Assembly: GCA_034509735.1 (NCBI GenBank)
Contig: JACGWO010000006.1
Coordinates: 7,393,001 to 7,457,000, forward strand
Direction of reading: 5' to 3'
From: Sesamum alatum
Taxonomy: Eukaryota > Streptophyta > Magnoliopsida > Lamiales > Pedaliaceae
Length of the DNA: 64,000 nucleotides
A program made the position numbers and the translations under genes. The notes under the pieces were generated by a model. The model had not been told where the DNA came from. It ran no database searches and worked only from the letters and a program-made list of their open reading frames with translations. Position 1 is the stretch's first letter. Every line of letters begins with the position of its first letter. Shown one piece after another: positions 11,247 through 22,012 of the stretch.

Positions 11247-11917
11247 AACCAATATATACACTATTTGCTCAATCATCTTGTATAACCTAGATATCTGGAA
11301 ATACTTTAATATAAAATTGATATTAATATTACTAAAAATTAAAAAAGATAAACCTAAAAATACTGATATTGAATGATATAGTTTATTTTGTTATTCAAAA
11401 AAAATATAATTAGTATTGATATTTATCTTAATAGTGGAATATTAACAAGAAATATATATATATATATATATTAAAAACAAATTGCATATTTATTTTTATA
11501 TGCTAATTTATATATATTTTACAAACTAGCTTATATATAATATTTAAAATATTATTACATTAAAATTAATATATAAACAGTTTTAAGTGTATAAATCATA
11601 ACATATTTATTAATTTAATAAGATTTTATAAATCTTTCATAAACATATAATATATTATAAAAAATTTAAAAATAAGAAATAATTATGTAAAATTATATAA
11701 TTTAGCATATGAAAACTAATATATAATTTATATATATAATATCAATACTAATTATATTTTTATTGAATAAAAAAATAAACTATATCATTAAATATTGATA
11801 TTTTTAGGTTTAAATTTTTTTAAATTTTTTAGTAATATAAATATCAATTTTATATTAAAGTATTCCCAGATATATAGGTTATATAAGATGATTGAGCAAA
11901 TAGTATATATATTAGTT

Positions 11918-11983
11918 GTTGCTCAGGTGGTAAAAGAAGCATTTGTTGTTTGCAGAGACCCAAGTTCAAATCTCATGAGCAAC
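11918..11983 (+). other. tRNA-like sequence in right arm
   Basis: A 66-nt segment whose ends GTTGCTC and GAGCAAC form a perfect 7-bp acceptor-like stem. It has an A-box-like GCTCAGGTGGTAAAA and a B-box-like AGTTCAAATCTC (consensus GWTCRANNC). A D-arm-like start is plausible, but anticodon and T stems are weak, so it is a tRNA-derived pseudogene or SINE-type head, not a working tRNA. Confidence 0.5.
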
Positions 11984-12228
11984 AAAAAATTTTAATCACC
12001 CATGTGTTTTCCACGTCACCACATCATCAATTCCTCGCCCAGTTGGAAATTCCGGTGCACACGTGGCAAATTCCGGCAATACATGCCGGAAAATTTATTA
12101 AAAACCCTAAATCGGACTAAATATCATCAATTTTGTAACTTACTGGACTAAATAAACAAATTGCATAGTTACAGGACTAAATCTAATATTAGGTAAACTT
12201 AGCAGACCAAAAAAATAATTTTCCCTAA

Positions 12229-12517
12229 TATAATTTAGCTAAGGGATATTTGGGTAAATTTTTGCTTTTGAGGGGGCGTTCATGTAAATTACAATTACTA
12301 TTTCAAGTGGATAATATTACAAAGAACACATAATGTTTTTGTAGCAAAACTTAATTTATGGAAGTATTATGTAATTTACCCATATTTTATTTTTACAACC
12401 TAAGCTCAAAGTTTATCGGTGTGAATTTTGGTTTACTTAATTATAGAATGTTTTTGTATTATTATTAAATCTCTATTTTAAAATCTTAACAAACTCATTC
12501 AATTATAATTATATTAG
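12229..12517. other. AT-rich spacer before copia element
   Basis: No coding or repeat signal beyond general AT richness. It lies between the fold-back element and the copia 5' LTR. Confidence 0.35.
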
Positions 12518-12751
12518 TGATGAAATTTTACTTATTGAAGAAAGAGTTGAAGCTTAGATAAATTTGCATTTTTTTGTTTTGCAACTTTATTAGTATAGTA
12601 GCAACTTTACAATTATTGCATAGGAGTTAAATTCCCACTTCTGTAACTGCATTTCTTTTTTTTTTTGGAAAAATTAGAACTCTACAGAAACTTTTTTTTC
12701 TTTCTGGTGAGGATTTACAGAACTATGGCTACATCATGTTTCCAATTTTCA
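12518..12751 (+). repeat. copia 5' LTR
   Basis: Aligns along its length with 17093-17356. Shared blocks include GTTGAAGCTTAGATAA, GCATAGGAGTTAA, CCCACTTCTGTAACTGCA and GTTTCCAATTTTCA. It ends CA just before the primer-binding site. Near its start it has an extra segment of about 18 bp relative to the 3' copy and an AG where the 3' LTR has TG. Confidence 0.8.
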
Positions 12752-12753
12752 TA

Positions 12754-12766
12754 TGGTATCAGAGCC
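12754..12766 (+). other. Primer-binding site (initiator tRNA-Met)
   Basis: TGGTATCAGAGCC, the standard copia primer-binding site complementary to the 3' end of plant initiator methionine tRNA. It lies two bases after the 5' LTR. Confidence 0.9.
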
Positions 12767-12839
12767 ATCGTATGAAGGGCTCTGGATACGCTAATTATTG
12801 ATATAAGTTTTCTTCCATTACATACACATATATGAAGTT

Positions 12840-13735
12840 ATGGTGAATGAAGGAGCAGATCTCAATAAACGTACAAGAACAGGAAAAAGTAAGACTAACA
12901 CAGAGTTGCTGGAACTTCAGACCTCTGATCATCCAGGTATGATTCTAGTTTCTACTCCTTTGAATGGTAGAAACTATGTGGCATGGAGTAGGGCGATGCG
13001 CGTACCCTTAGGCGCAAAGATGAAACTCGGGTTTATTACTGGAAAAATGTGTAAAACCTACTGAGGATTCAGAAGAATTTGAACAATGGACATGAGTAGA
13101 CTGCATGGTGACCTCATGGTTATTTAACTCTATATCAACGGATATTGTTGATGCATTTCTCTATTCTAATTCTGCTCATGAGTTATGGAATAAACTTGAG
13201 CAGTGATTCGGAGATTGTAATGGTCCTATGTTGTATCCATTACAACGTGAGATCGCTAGTATTTCGCAAGGAGAGTTATCTGTGGCAGCATATTTTACTA
13301 AACTGAAACACTTGTGGGATGAATTGATGCATTTGGCTTCGCTACCTCACTGTAGTTGTGAATCTGTGAAAACTGTGGCAGAATATGCTATTTCTAACCA
13401 ATTGATGCAATTTCTGATGGGTCTTAGTGATGTGTATGACCATGTGCGCAATCAAATCTTGGTCACTGATCCTTTGTTGATGGTAAACAAAGCCTATTCT
13501 ATGATTCGGCGAGTGGAAAATCAAAGGCAAGTAAGTCTGAATTTGAGTGATGAACTTGAAGGATCTGCTATATTTGCAAAATTTGTTGAAACTAGGAAAA
13601 GTGGACAGAACAACACTAGTTTCAAGAAGAACGTACAGTGTGATAGCTGAAATAAACCAGGACATGACAGGAATACTTGCTTCAAATAACATGGGGTACC
13701 GAATTGGTATAAGAACCTCATAGAGCAGAGAAAGC
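12840..13735 (+). pseudogene. copia gag remnant
   Basis: The first part (12840-13064) has HPGMILVSTPLNGRNYVAW and AKMKLGFITGK, typical of copia gag. After a frameshift near 13045 and stops near 13093 and 13204, the 140-residue open stretch 13228-13650 continues with LWDELMHLASLPHC and FLMGLSDVYDHVRNQIL. A broken zinc knuckle follows (CDS, stop, NKPGHDRNTCFK) near 13640-13690. The protein would form the capsid-like particle. Confidence 0.85.
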
Positions 13736-13922
13736 AAATGGTGTTGTAAGGAGGGTATACAATTTTAGACCACTGATCAGCCTGCAGACACGGATGGGGC
13801 ACTCACATCAATGACTAACTCAATAGCTGATGTAGTGAGGGTGGAATTAATGAAGCTGATGAAAGGCCACACACCAGATCAGCCCCACGAAACTTAGTTT
13901 GATGATTATGCAGGTATGAAAA

Positions 13923-14330
13923 TTGCACTTTGTCTCTAAATATATATCTAATTCTTGGATTTTAGACACGGGAGAAACAAATCACATGTGTGTTAATCTG
14001 TTTTTGTTTCATTCAATTACTCCTTTACAACATTGGGTGACCATTAAACTACTTGATGGTTCCACAAAATCCATCACATACTATGGAACTATGCATCCAG
14101 ATAGGTCATTTTCACTTACACAAGTCTTGTATGTTCCTTGTTTTCAGAGCAATTTGATTTCTATCAGCAAGCGTTGTGCTCTCTCTAACATCCGACTTGA
14201 ATTTTTTTCTACTCATTGCATCTTGCAGGACCAGACAACTAGCAAGACAATAGCAATAGCAAGACAAATTGACAGATTATACATTCGAATTCGGCTTCGT
14301 TCTCTGTCAGCTTGATAGATAGTTCTTCCT
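13923..14330 (+). pseudogene. copia protease remnant
   Basis: Open stretch 13923-14315 with NSWILDTGETNHMC. The aspartic protease core is normally DTGA or DSGA, and here the alanine is glutamate. Downstream VLYVPCFQSNLISISK is the usual second half of copia protease. No methionine start is expected because it is part of a polyprotein. Confidence 0.8.
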
Positions 14331-14359
14331 TGCATATAGAACATTCCATGTTCAACATT

Positions 14360-15090
14360 CTGATTATGATGTAATCATTTGGCATAAGAGACTAGGCCAC
14401 CCTTCATTATCAACTTTCAACCATGTATCTGGAGTTTGTACTACTTCCTTAATCAATAAAGAAATGTGTGATGTTTGTCCACTTGCCAAACAATCCGGTT
14501 TACCATTTCTTGTTAGTAATAGCTACACTTTCAAACCTTTTGAGCTAATTCGTATAGACATATGGGGGCCATATAAACATCCTACTCTATCAGTTGCCAT
14601 TTTTTCCTTACTATTGTTGATGATTTCAGTAGAACCACATGGATGTACTTAATGAAACTCAAGTCACAAACCATACATATTTTTTAATCATACTGCAAAA
14701 TGACACTTACCCAGTTTGACATGAGGATTAAGTCTATAAGAACAGATAATGGGTTAGAATTCATGAGCACCCAATGTCAAGGCCTCTTTTCTCAACTTAG
14801 AATCATTCATCAAACCTCTACACCTTACACACCACAGCAAAACGGGGTAGTCGAGAGAAAACATAGGCATCTTTTAAATGTGGCTAGAGCCCTCATGTTC
14901 CAAGCTAGTCTACCCAAAAGGTTCCGGGGGAAGCAATCCTAACAGCCACTTTTCTCACAAATAGACTACCCTATTCAGTCTTACAATGGAAAACCCCAGA
15001 TGAAGTTCTTTATAATTGTCTTCCTAATTACACTCAATTTAAAACCTTTGGTTGTCTTGCCTTTGCTTCTAATCCTAAGCCACACAAAGA
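14360..15090 (+). pseudogene. copia integrase remnant
   Basis: GAG-pre-integrase zinc region: IWHKRLGHPS, then CDVCPLAKQSGLPF (14380-14510). Catalytic core: RIDIWGPYKHP, a shifted DDFSRTTWMY, then IRTDNGLEFMS and TPYTPQQNGVVERKHRHLLNVAR (14735-14900). Catalytic D, D and E positions are recognisable (IDIWG, TDNG, ERKHR). Frame breaks occur near 14610, 14680 and 14940. Confidence 0.85.
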
Positions 15091-15099
15091 TAAATTTGA

Positions 15100-16385
15100 A
15101 CCTAATCTAAATGTATATTTCTTGGCTATTGTGCTAGACAAGAAGCTTACAGGCTTTATGATTTAACCACACATTCAATGATCATCTCCAGAGATGTTAT
15201 ATTCCATGAGGAGATTTTTCCTTCCAATCTTCTTATTTTCCAAATCTTACTCACACACCTCTTCCTTTGATTTCAGTGCTTGAAGACCATACTCCACTAC
15301 CGTCTCCAAATCCAACACTATCTTCAGCCCCATCTCTTCCTCTTATAGATTTAGCTCCAAACCCCATGCACACAGATTCTCCTCCGTCTCTAGTTCCTAT
15401 TAACCCTTCCTTATCTCCATCTATTTCTCTCATAAAATCCTCCAGGGCTATCCAGAATCCTATCTAGATGACAGATTTTATATGCAATTTGTCTTCCGCA
15501 TATACAGATGCACACATATCCGTTGTTGCTCAATTGTCTATCTTGAAAGAACCACGATCCTTTTTTCAGACACAGGAGCATGCAGAATGGAGGGAAGCCA
15601 TGCAAATAGAGCTTGATGCTCTTGAAAAGAATCAAACATGGGATCTTAGTACCTTACCTCCTGGGAAGCGGGCCATTTGGTCGAAATGGGTGTATAAAGT
15701 AAAGCTACGACCTAACGGAACAGTTGAACATTACAAGGCTAGATTGGTTGCAAAGGGATACAACTAGATTGAGAATGTGGACTTGTTTGATAGTTTCTAT
15801 TCTGTAGCAAAAACGGTAATAGTCAGAATACTTTTGAGTGTTGCAGCTGCTCATTCCTGGCCTATCAGCAACTAGACATCAACAATGCTTTTTTGCATGG
15901 GCACCTAGATGAAGAAGTGTATATGATCCCGCTGGATGGTTACTCAACACCTCCTGGAATGGTTTGTCGATTGAAAAAATCCCTCCATGGTCTTAAACAG
16001 GCTTCTCGCCAATGGAGTTTTGAGTTCACCTCAAAACTATCTGACTATGGTTTCACATAATCCACTCATGATCATTGTCTATTTACTATGAAGACAGGTG
16101 TAGATTTTCTTGCCCTATTAGTCTATGTTGATGATGTGCTCATCATAGGTGCCCCGGAGTCATTGATTCTTGACGTCAAATGTCATCTGGATGATTTATT
16201 CGCAATTAAAGATCTTGGTTATGTCAAATATTTTTTTGGACCTGAGATTGTCCGCTCTACTGAAGGCCTTAGTGTTTCTCAACAAAAATATATTCTTGAC
16301 ATCATCAACGATTTGAACCTCATTGATGCTAAATCTTGCCCTACTCTGCTTCCCCAGGGTTTGAAGTTCAGTTCTGAATAGGGAG
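15100..16385 (+). pseudogene. copia reverse transcriptase remnant
   Basis: A proline/serine-rich linker (15267-15467) leads to EWREAMQIELDALEKNQTW (about 15587) and YKVKLRPNGTVEHYKARLVAKGY. After stops and a frameshift, [17 protein letters not shown] (about 15875) follows, then [17 protein letters not shown] and finally LLVYVDDVLIIG with the catalytic YVDD at 16124-16135. The catalytic box itself is intact, but stops near 15765, 15875, 16060 and 16379 inactivate it. Confidence 0.9.
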
Positions 16386-17078
16386 CTCTTCTTCCTGAGC
16401 TAGATCAATTTAGAAGGTTGGTTAGTCGTCTTCTTTATCTTGGTTTTACTCGACCAGATATTTGCTTTGCAGTCCAGTAGTTGAGCCAATTCTTGCAACA
16501 TCCAACGAATGAACATTAGGTTGCTGCCATTCACGTTATACGCTATTTGAAAGACACCCTGTCCATGGCCCTCTTCTTCCCTTCCTGCAATGATCTTCAC
16601 CTTACTACATACTCTAATGTTGATTGGGCTACTTGTGTGTACAGTAAATGATCGGTCACCGGTTATTGCATATTTTTTGGTTGTTCCTTGATTTCTTGGA
16701 AAATCAAGAAATAAAATACCGTCTCTTGGTCATCAGTTGAAGCCGAATAAAGCGGCCATGGCATCTACGATTTGTGAGCTTCAATGGATTTCATACATCC
16801 GCCATGATTTTCAGATTCCTGTTATCACTCCCATTCCCTTTTGGTGTGACATAAAGCGGCTTTACGCATCACTGCGAACCCGGTCTTCCATGAATGTACA
16901 AAGCATCTAGATATTGACTACCATTTAGTTCGTGTTCGCTATAAGGATGGTTTCATTGCACCTGACCACATTGCCAGCAAACTTCAGCTTGCTGACATGT
17001 TCATAAAGATTATCTCTGCACCGGCATTCTATACATTTGCGCAAGTTGGGCTTGGTGTTGCTTCCCCAGCTCCAACTA
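16386..17078 (+). pseudogene. copia RNase H remnant
   Basis: FRRLVSRLLYLGFTRPDICFAVQ leads into a region with YSNVDWATCVYSK, SVTGYCIFFG and SVEAE, then HLDIDYHLVRVRYKDGFI and QLADMFIK, the usual copia C-terminus. Multiple stops and one or more frameshifts are present. Confidence 0.8.
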
Positions 17079-17092
17079 GAAGGGGGGAGGGG
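17079..17092 (+). other. copia polypurine tract
   Basis: A G-rich purine run (GAAGGGGGGAGGGG) directly before the 3' LTR, in the expected place for plus-strand priming. Confidence 0.75.
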
Positions 17093-17356
17093 TGATGAAA
17101 GTGTTGAAGCTTAGATAATTTGCATTTTTTTTGTTTTACAACTTTATTAGTAAAGTAGCAACTTTACAGTTATTGCATAGGAGTAGTTTTTTTTTTTTTT
17201 TTTTTTTTGAAGGATTGCATAGGAGTTAATCTCCCACTTCTGTAACTGCAGTTTTTTTTTTTTTTTTTTTTGGAAAAATTAGAACTCTACATAAATATTT
17301 TTGTCTCTCTGGTGAAGATCTACAAAACTATGGTTACATCATGTTTCCAATTTTCA
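17093..17356 (+). repeat. copia 3' LTR
   Basis: Begins TGATGAAAGTGTTGAAGC after the polypurine tract and ends TTCCAATTTTCA. It is about 30 bp longer than the 5' copy because of two long T-runs (near 17189-17208 and 17252-17271) and a small duplication of GCATAGGAGT. Otherwise the two LTRs differ at scattered positions, which indicates a fairly old insertion. Confidence 0.8.
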
Positions 17357-18218
17357 CAATTATCAACATTTTATAAGCTTCAATAATCTTAATTTATTCA
17401 AATATTTAAAAAATTTATATAAAATAAGATTTAATATTTTATAAACTCCAAAAATATATTATATACAAGCTTGCCATGCAATCAAAGCTCTTCTCGTCAA
17501 AAAGTGAAATTTAAGAAACTAAAAAAGTAATATATGATGTTTCCAACATCTAATTCCTCTCCTTTTTAAACCACCAACATATTGATTTAATGGTCAATCT
17601 ATAATGTATATATTAATACTTTAAAAAAATATTTTATTTAATATTTAATATGTGCAAAACACAAACATAATACCAAAATAAACATGACACGTGTTGTACA
17701 CGCCATGTAACGTGTTCACATAAAATAAAAACAAGTTCGCACACATAATACACAACACCGAGATGGGAAAGACATGGTAGGTGTGTCTGGTTGTTTTGGA
17801 CACAACAATTCTTTTTTACTCCTTTTTGTATATTTCATAAATTTAAGGATTGTAAACATTTAAATAAATTTAAAATTAGGTAGGCATTTTTTTTTTTGTA
17901 TATTTTATAAATTTAAGGATTGTACACATTTAAATAAATTTAAAATTAGGTACACATTGTATTTGGAAAGATGGATTTAAATTTAACACAAACCTTGAAC
18001 ATATTGACTGCTGGAGATGTGAGCAGACCAAAAATGTCAGTAAAATTTGAAATACGTCGCCGTGCTCCATCCAAAACCAAAGAATTTGAAGGATCTTTCA
18101 GTTTCGGACTTACCGATAAGATATGACAATAATACGATAATGATCAGATACATTAAAAGGCAAAAAATGAGTTTTAGAAAATAAAAGTATAAGAAAAATA
18201 AAAGTAAATAGGGATATA
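17357..18218. other. AT-rich intergenic DNA
   Basis: No gene seen. The only structure is a direct duplication at 17824-17960. Short ORFs here have no recognisable composition. Confidence 0.5.
17824..17960. repeat. Tandem duplication, about 70-bp unit
   Basis: Two adjacent units of about 65-70 bp share ATAAATTTAAGGATTGTA, CACATTTAAATAAATTT and AAAATTAGGTA. The units differ by a few bases and a T-run between them. Confidence 0.8.
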
Positions 18219-18700
18219 TAAGAAAAAATTCGTGTTTGGTTAAAAGAAATAACAAAATATAAGAAAAATGGAATGTATATGAATCCCTTCGGAAGTCCAA
18301 TTTTGTTTTCGTCAAAAATTGAATGGAAAAGTGAAAAGTATAATGAACATGACGAAAAGTATATATTTTATTTTATTTACTCTATTACTCATATATTTTA
18401 TTTTTCTCTATTTCTTTTTTCCTTTTCTTACTAATAATACCCATACATAAAGTTTGACAAAAAAATAACCATATAAAAAATATATTTTTATTCTTGTTCG
18501 ATGAATAATTTTATAAATATGTAATAATGTTAACTTGTTTATTTTCGAGTACAAAACAAAGAGATGACTAATCAGTAGTCTCTCATTCTCAATCTATTTC
18601 TCCCGTACCAAAATAAAGGAAACTATTATTCTTTCTTCCTCCCCTCACTTCCCCTCCTCCTTCACTTCTCATTTTTCTCTCATTGAAGCATACGAATCCT
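18219..18700 (+). repeat. AT-rich repeat, left copy, flanking the LINE
   Basis: Aligns by eye over roughly 480 bp with 25455-26040 in the same orientation. Shared blocks in order: GTTTGGTTAA, CAATTTTGTTT, a run like CCATTTCC/TTTTTCC, ATAACCATATAAAAAATAT, TTCTTGTT, AACTATTATTCTTT and CTCTCATTGAA. Divergence is substantial with indels. The ends look weakly complementary (TTTGGTTAA and CTAAACGAA in the right copy), so it may be a MITE-like family. Confidence 0.7.
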
Positions 18701-18877
18701 ATTGTTTGGTTGGGGGTGAAAAATAGGTGTATTCTCTCTCTTCTCTCTCACACACTACACACACTGCAAACCCTAATGGTGACTTAGATAATGGGGATGG
18801 GGATCCGTCAGTGGAGGCCGCGACTAAATTTCGGACGCCGTCACCCTAGGCGGGGTTGGGCGTCACCCTAGGCGGGG

Positions 18878-19669
18878 TTGGAGGGATATGTGCCTTCTTC
18901 GGCTGATCGGGAGCACATTAGGGAAGGGTTTAACTTCACGAAATTTGCGAAGGTGGCTATGCGAGTCCTCTCTTATGGGGATGAAAATTCCTTGCACGCA
19001 TTAGTGGATTTGTCGGTGCAATGGGTGCGCCACTTTGAGAGTCGGTGGGGGTTGAGGGCACTAGGGACGGAGGTTGATGGGGCGGAGAGAGGTAGAGCGG
19101 TGAGGGAAACTAGGGTGGTTGAGGGCGCTAGAGATCCGGCACTACCGCCAGTGGGGAAGGAAGATGGGCCTAGGGTTTCTGAGGGCGTGCACGAGGGCGT
19201 AAGGACTGTCGTTGCTGCTGCTGCGGCGGTGGGCAACCTTCAGGGAGTCCGATTGGAGGAGATAGGAAAGAAAGAGGCTAGGGGAGACATGCTGACGGAG
19301 AGGGAGGAGGTTCGAGGAACATCGGCGCCTCCTGACCCAGGCGTCCCCGCCACACGGTCGTGTTCCCCCTCCACATGGTCGTGTGGCCAGGCAGTGTTTT
19401 GCGTTGTCCCAAATTCCCACTCCTCACCCCTGGGCACACGGTCGTGTCCTACAGCCGTGTCAGAAGGCCTCTATTCCCCACAGTCGTGTTCTCCTCCCAC
19501 ACGGCCGTGTTTTCCCCTTATCGCTGGAGACCCACGGAAGGGCAAGGAGGTGGTGGTCTTTAACCAATTTGACTTAGGGAACGACGAGGTAGAGACGTAT
19601 GGAGATGAAGTTGTTACTTATGCTAATCAGGGCCCTAAACAACGCAGCCCTCAAGCGGTTATTCCATGA
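18878..19669 (+). pseudogene. LINE ORF1-like frame containing palindromic motif cluster
   Basis: A 263-residue open frame directly before the endonuclease ATG; its stop overlaps that ATG (ATGA at 19666). The first 60 residues (EGFNFTKFAKVAMRVLSYG) resemble linker sequence seen before EN in plant LINEs. I see no DUF4283 core or zinc knuckle, so only the C-terminal half of ORF1 remains. The middle (19348-19515) encodes repeats like TRSCSPSTWSC and TRPCFP, which are just translations of the DNA motif ACACGGTCGTGTT. That makes it unlikely to be a normal protein segment. Confidence 0.6.
19348..19515 (+). repeat. Palindromic ACACGGYCGTGT motif cluster in LINE ORF1
   Basis: At least five self-complementary or near-palindromic copies: CACACGGTCGTGTTCC, CCACATGGTCGTGTGG, GCACACGGTCGTGTCC, CCACAGTCGTGTTC and CCACACGGCCGTGTTT, separated by 10-60 bp. 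They match the motif type in the Athila LTR. Confidence 0.8.
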
Positions 19670-20550
19670 TTAATGCTGTCTGTTGGAACGCACGTGCAAG
19701 AGCTTGTGCGGGAATTTCAATTGGTGCTACTTGGTATTCTAGAGACGATGGTAGCACAGCAAAACCTGGTGTGAGTTCGGGATTCTGTTCGGGCAGCTTG
19801 GTCCTGGTTTATGGATTATTCTGCTGTTGGTCCGGAAACACGAGTATGGTTGGGATGGGATCCCTCAGCAATGAGAGTTGAAGTGTTGCAGCATGGCCAC
19901 CAATTTGTTCATTGTCAGGTAACTCAGTTGCACAACTCCAGGGTTCGGCTATTTACGTTTGTTTATGCCACCAATGATGTTGGTACTCAGAGGACTTTAT
20001 GAAATTCGCTAGTTAGCTTGGCGGGGCAGCACGGATGATCCCTGGTTAGTGTGGGGGGATTTCAACACGGTCATGGATGTGAGTGAGATTTTGGGGCAAC
20101 ATGCTAACTGCAAGTTGGCAATGGTAAAATTTCGAGATTGCATCCATGCTGCACAGCTCTATACTATGCCTATGCGAGGTAGCCAGTATTCGTGGCATAA
20201 TAGCAGCACGGGTGCCCGGAGCCTTTGGAAGCGGCTGGACCGGGTGTTGATTAACGAGGCATGGCTAGAGCACTGGCCGGATGGGGAGTATCTGTGCTCT
20301 ACTCAACGTACCTCGAACCATTGCCCTCTTGTGCTTAAGAATGCGGGAGCTAGACCGCACCGGGGAGGAATGTTCCAGTTTGATAATTTCCTCTGTGCTG
20401 ATAGCTCTTTCTCGATGGAGGTGAAGCGCATTTGGAGACATTGGATCCACGGGACGAGGATGTGTGTTGTGGTGAAAAAAATCAAGGGTCTTAAGCCATC
20501 TTTTCGAGCCATGCGGCGCAACAAAGGGGATCTGGCATGATATGTCACGG
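19666..20550 (+). pseudogene. LINE endonuclease remnant
   Basis: MINAVCWNAR at the start, VRLFTFVYATNDVGTQRTL near 19950, then WGDFNTVMDVSEILGQ near 20050, and SQYSWHNSSTGARSLWKRLDRVLIN near 20185 followed by SNHCPLV near 20315. The catalytic D..N (GDFN) and SNH..L motifs are conserved. Frame changes near 19740 and 20000 and a TGA at 20538-20540 break it. It would nick target DNA during retrotransposition. Confidence 0.85.
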
Positions 20551-21465
20551 AGGGCTCGGAGTTCCTTGCCAAAATCCAAGCATTGTTGTTCACCATACCA
20601 CAGGATCGGTTTTTGCAATACACGGAGAAGCTCTATCGGGCTGTCTATGTTGCGGCAGTCTCGCAAGAGCAGTCTATGCTAAAGCAGCGGGCTAAGTTGC
20701 AATGGTTACGGGGGAACCAATGCACGCGGTTCTTTTTTTCATAAGATTGTTGCGCGCCGAGCTCGCAACGTATCTTCCATATTACCACCCGTTCGGGAGA
20801 GGTGGTCCAAGAGGAGGCCCAGGTGATTCATGAGTTCGTGGCCTATTTTTAGACGTTGTTGGGAGGTACTAGGCAACTGCGGGTAGTTGACCTGGAACCA
20901 TTGCGAGCTTTCATCCCGGGAAGACACTCGGCTGAGGACGCCACTCACATGATTAGACCGGTCTAGGCCGAGGAAATCCGCCAGGCAGTATTCTCGATTG
21001 ATGACAACAAGGCACCAGGGCCTGATGGGTACTCAGCACGGTTCTTCAAGGCAGTCTAGTCTGATATTGGTGATGATATTATGGGGCTATTACGGAATTC
21101 TTTACTACGGGCCGGATGCTGCACCAGGTGAACGCCACGCTTATCACCCTGGTTCCCAAGATCCAGTCCCCTTCCACGGTGGCTGAATTCTTGCCTATTT
21201 CTTGTTGCAAAGTCCTGTACGAAATAATTGCAAAGATCCTAGTGACGAGGATGAAAGGGGTGCTGCACCTGCTAGTTGATGAGAGCCAAACCGCGTTCAT
21301 TCCGGGAAGACGAATCACGGATAATATTATGTTGGCCCAGGACCTCCTCTTCGGTTACAACCAGGTCCGTCTTCCAAAATGGTGTGCCCTAAAATTGATC
21401 TATATAAGGCTTATGACACGGTGGATTGGGATTGTTTGATGACTGAAAGCCTTGGGTAATCGTGT
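20551..21465 (+). pseudogene. LINE reverse transcriptase, N-terminal half
   Basis: AEEIRQAVFSIDDNKAPGPDGYSARFFKAV (about 20970-21055) is the standard start of LINE RT. It is followed, after stops, by TLITLVPKIQSPSTVAEF and KVLYEIIAKILVTRMK, then FIPGRRITDNIMLAQDLL (21116-21360) and KIDIYKAYDTVDWDCLM. The reading stops after ESLG at 21465, where the insert begins. Confidence 0.85.
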
Positions 21466-21471
21466 GGATCG

Positions 21472-21981
21472 TCCCGGGAATTGCGTGAACGCGGAAGCGC
21501 GGTATAATTTAAATTACAAAATTTAAACATGCATAATACGTATTAAAATAAAACACGTTCAAGGGGTGTGCCCTTGAAATTCCCGGATGTTCGGTGTATC
21601 TCATGAATTAAAAACATACATGCAATCATGGAGGCTATCGGATTTGTAAAATAAAGAAGACGAAAAACGTAACGGAGAACCTATCGGTTCGTCGTTTTCC
21701 TCTTCTAACCGGTACTCGCGTTGTTCCCCGATTTGCTCCAAGATCTCGTATGTGAGATCTTCTAATTCGTGACACGCAATCCGCCCACGTATCTTGCACT
21801 TCGTGCTAGCGAACGAACAAGTATTTTGGAGAGGACGGATCAATCACACGTTATTAGTTTAACGGGGTTAATCCTCCTTTTGTTCAATTGTTAACACAAA
21901 AGAACAAGAAATAATATTCTTGGAGAGAAAAGGAGAGAGAGGCGGACAAGAGAGGAGAGAACACGAGAGAGAGAGAGAGAG

Positions 21982-22012
<31 letters not shown>

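Larger units (their letters stand above)
10932..12228. mobile_element. Long terminal-inverted-repeat element (fold-back), non-coding
   Basis: The left arm (about 10932-11430) and right arm (about 11735-12228) are reverse complements at roughly 85-90% by eye, apart from small indels. The ends read TTAGGAAAAATTATTTTTTT and its complement with CCCTAA. The arms include CCGGAATTTGCCACGTG and the ACTGGACTAAAT block, and each holds a tRNA-like segment. The loop of about 300 bp is almost pure A/T. There is no transposase. Long TIRs suggest a Mutator-like non-autonomous or fold-back element, but no clear 9-bp target duplication is visible, so the class is unsettled. ORFs here are arm artefacts. Confidence 0.8.
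12518..17356 (+). mobile_element. Ty1/copia retrotransposon, full architecture, degenerate
   Basis: Two LTRs (12518-12751 and 17093-17356) flank a primer-binding site, gag, protease, integrase, RT, RNase H and a polypurine tract, in copia order with integrase before RT. The element is about 4.8 kb. Each domain contains stops or frameshifts, so it cannot be autonomous. No matching 5-bp target duplication was visible at the ends I chose, so the outer ends may be off by a few bases. Confidence 0.9.

Noticed and set aside
11918..11983. Functional tRNA gene
   Set aside because: Acceptor stem and A/B boxes are present, but length is short, the anticodon and T stems are weak, and a mirror copy exists in the other arm of a transposon.
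10932..12228. Firm Mutator assignment for the fold-back element
   Set aside because: Flanks (AAAAGGTG on the left, TATAATTTAG on the right) do not give a convincing 9-bp duplication, so the superfamily was left open.
18878..19669. 263-codon ORF as a cellular gene
   Set aside because: It leads straight into a LINE endonuclease and its middle is a translated DNA palindrome cluster. It is part of a LINE.
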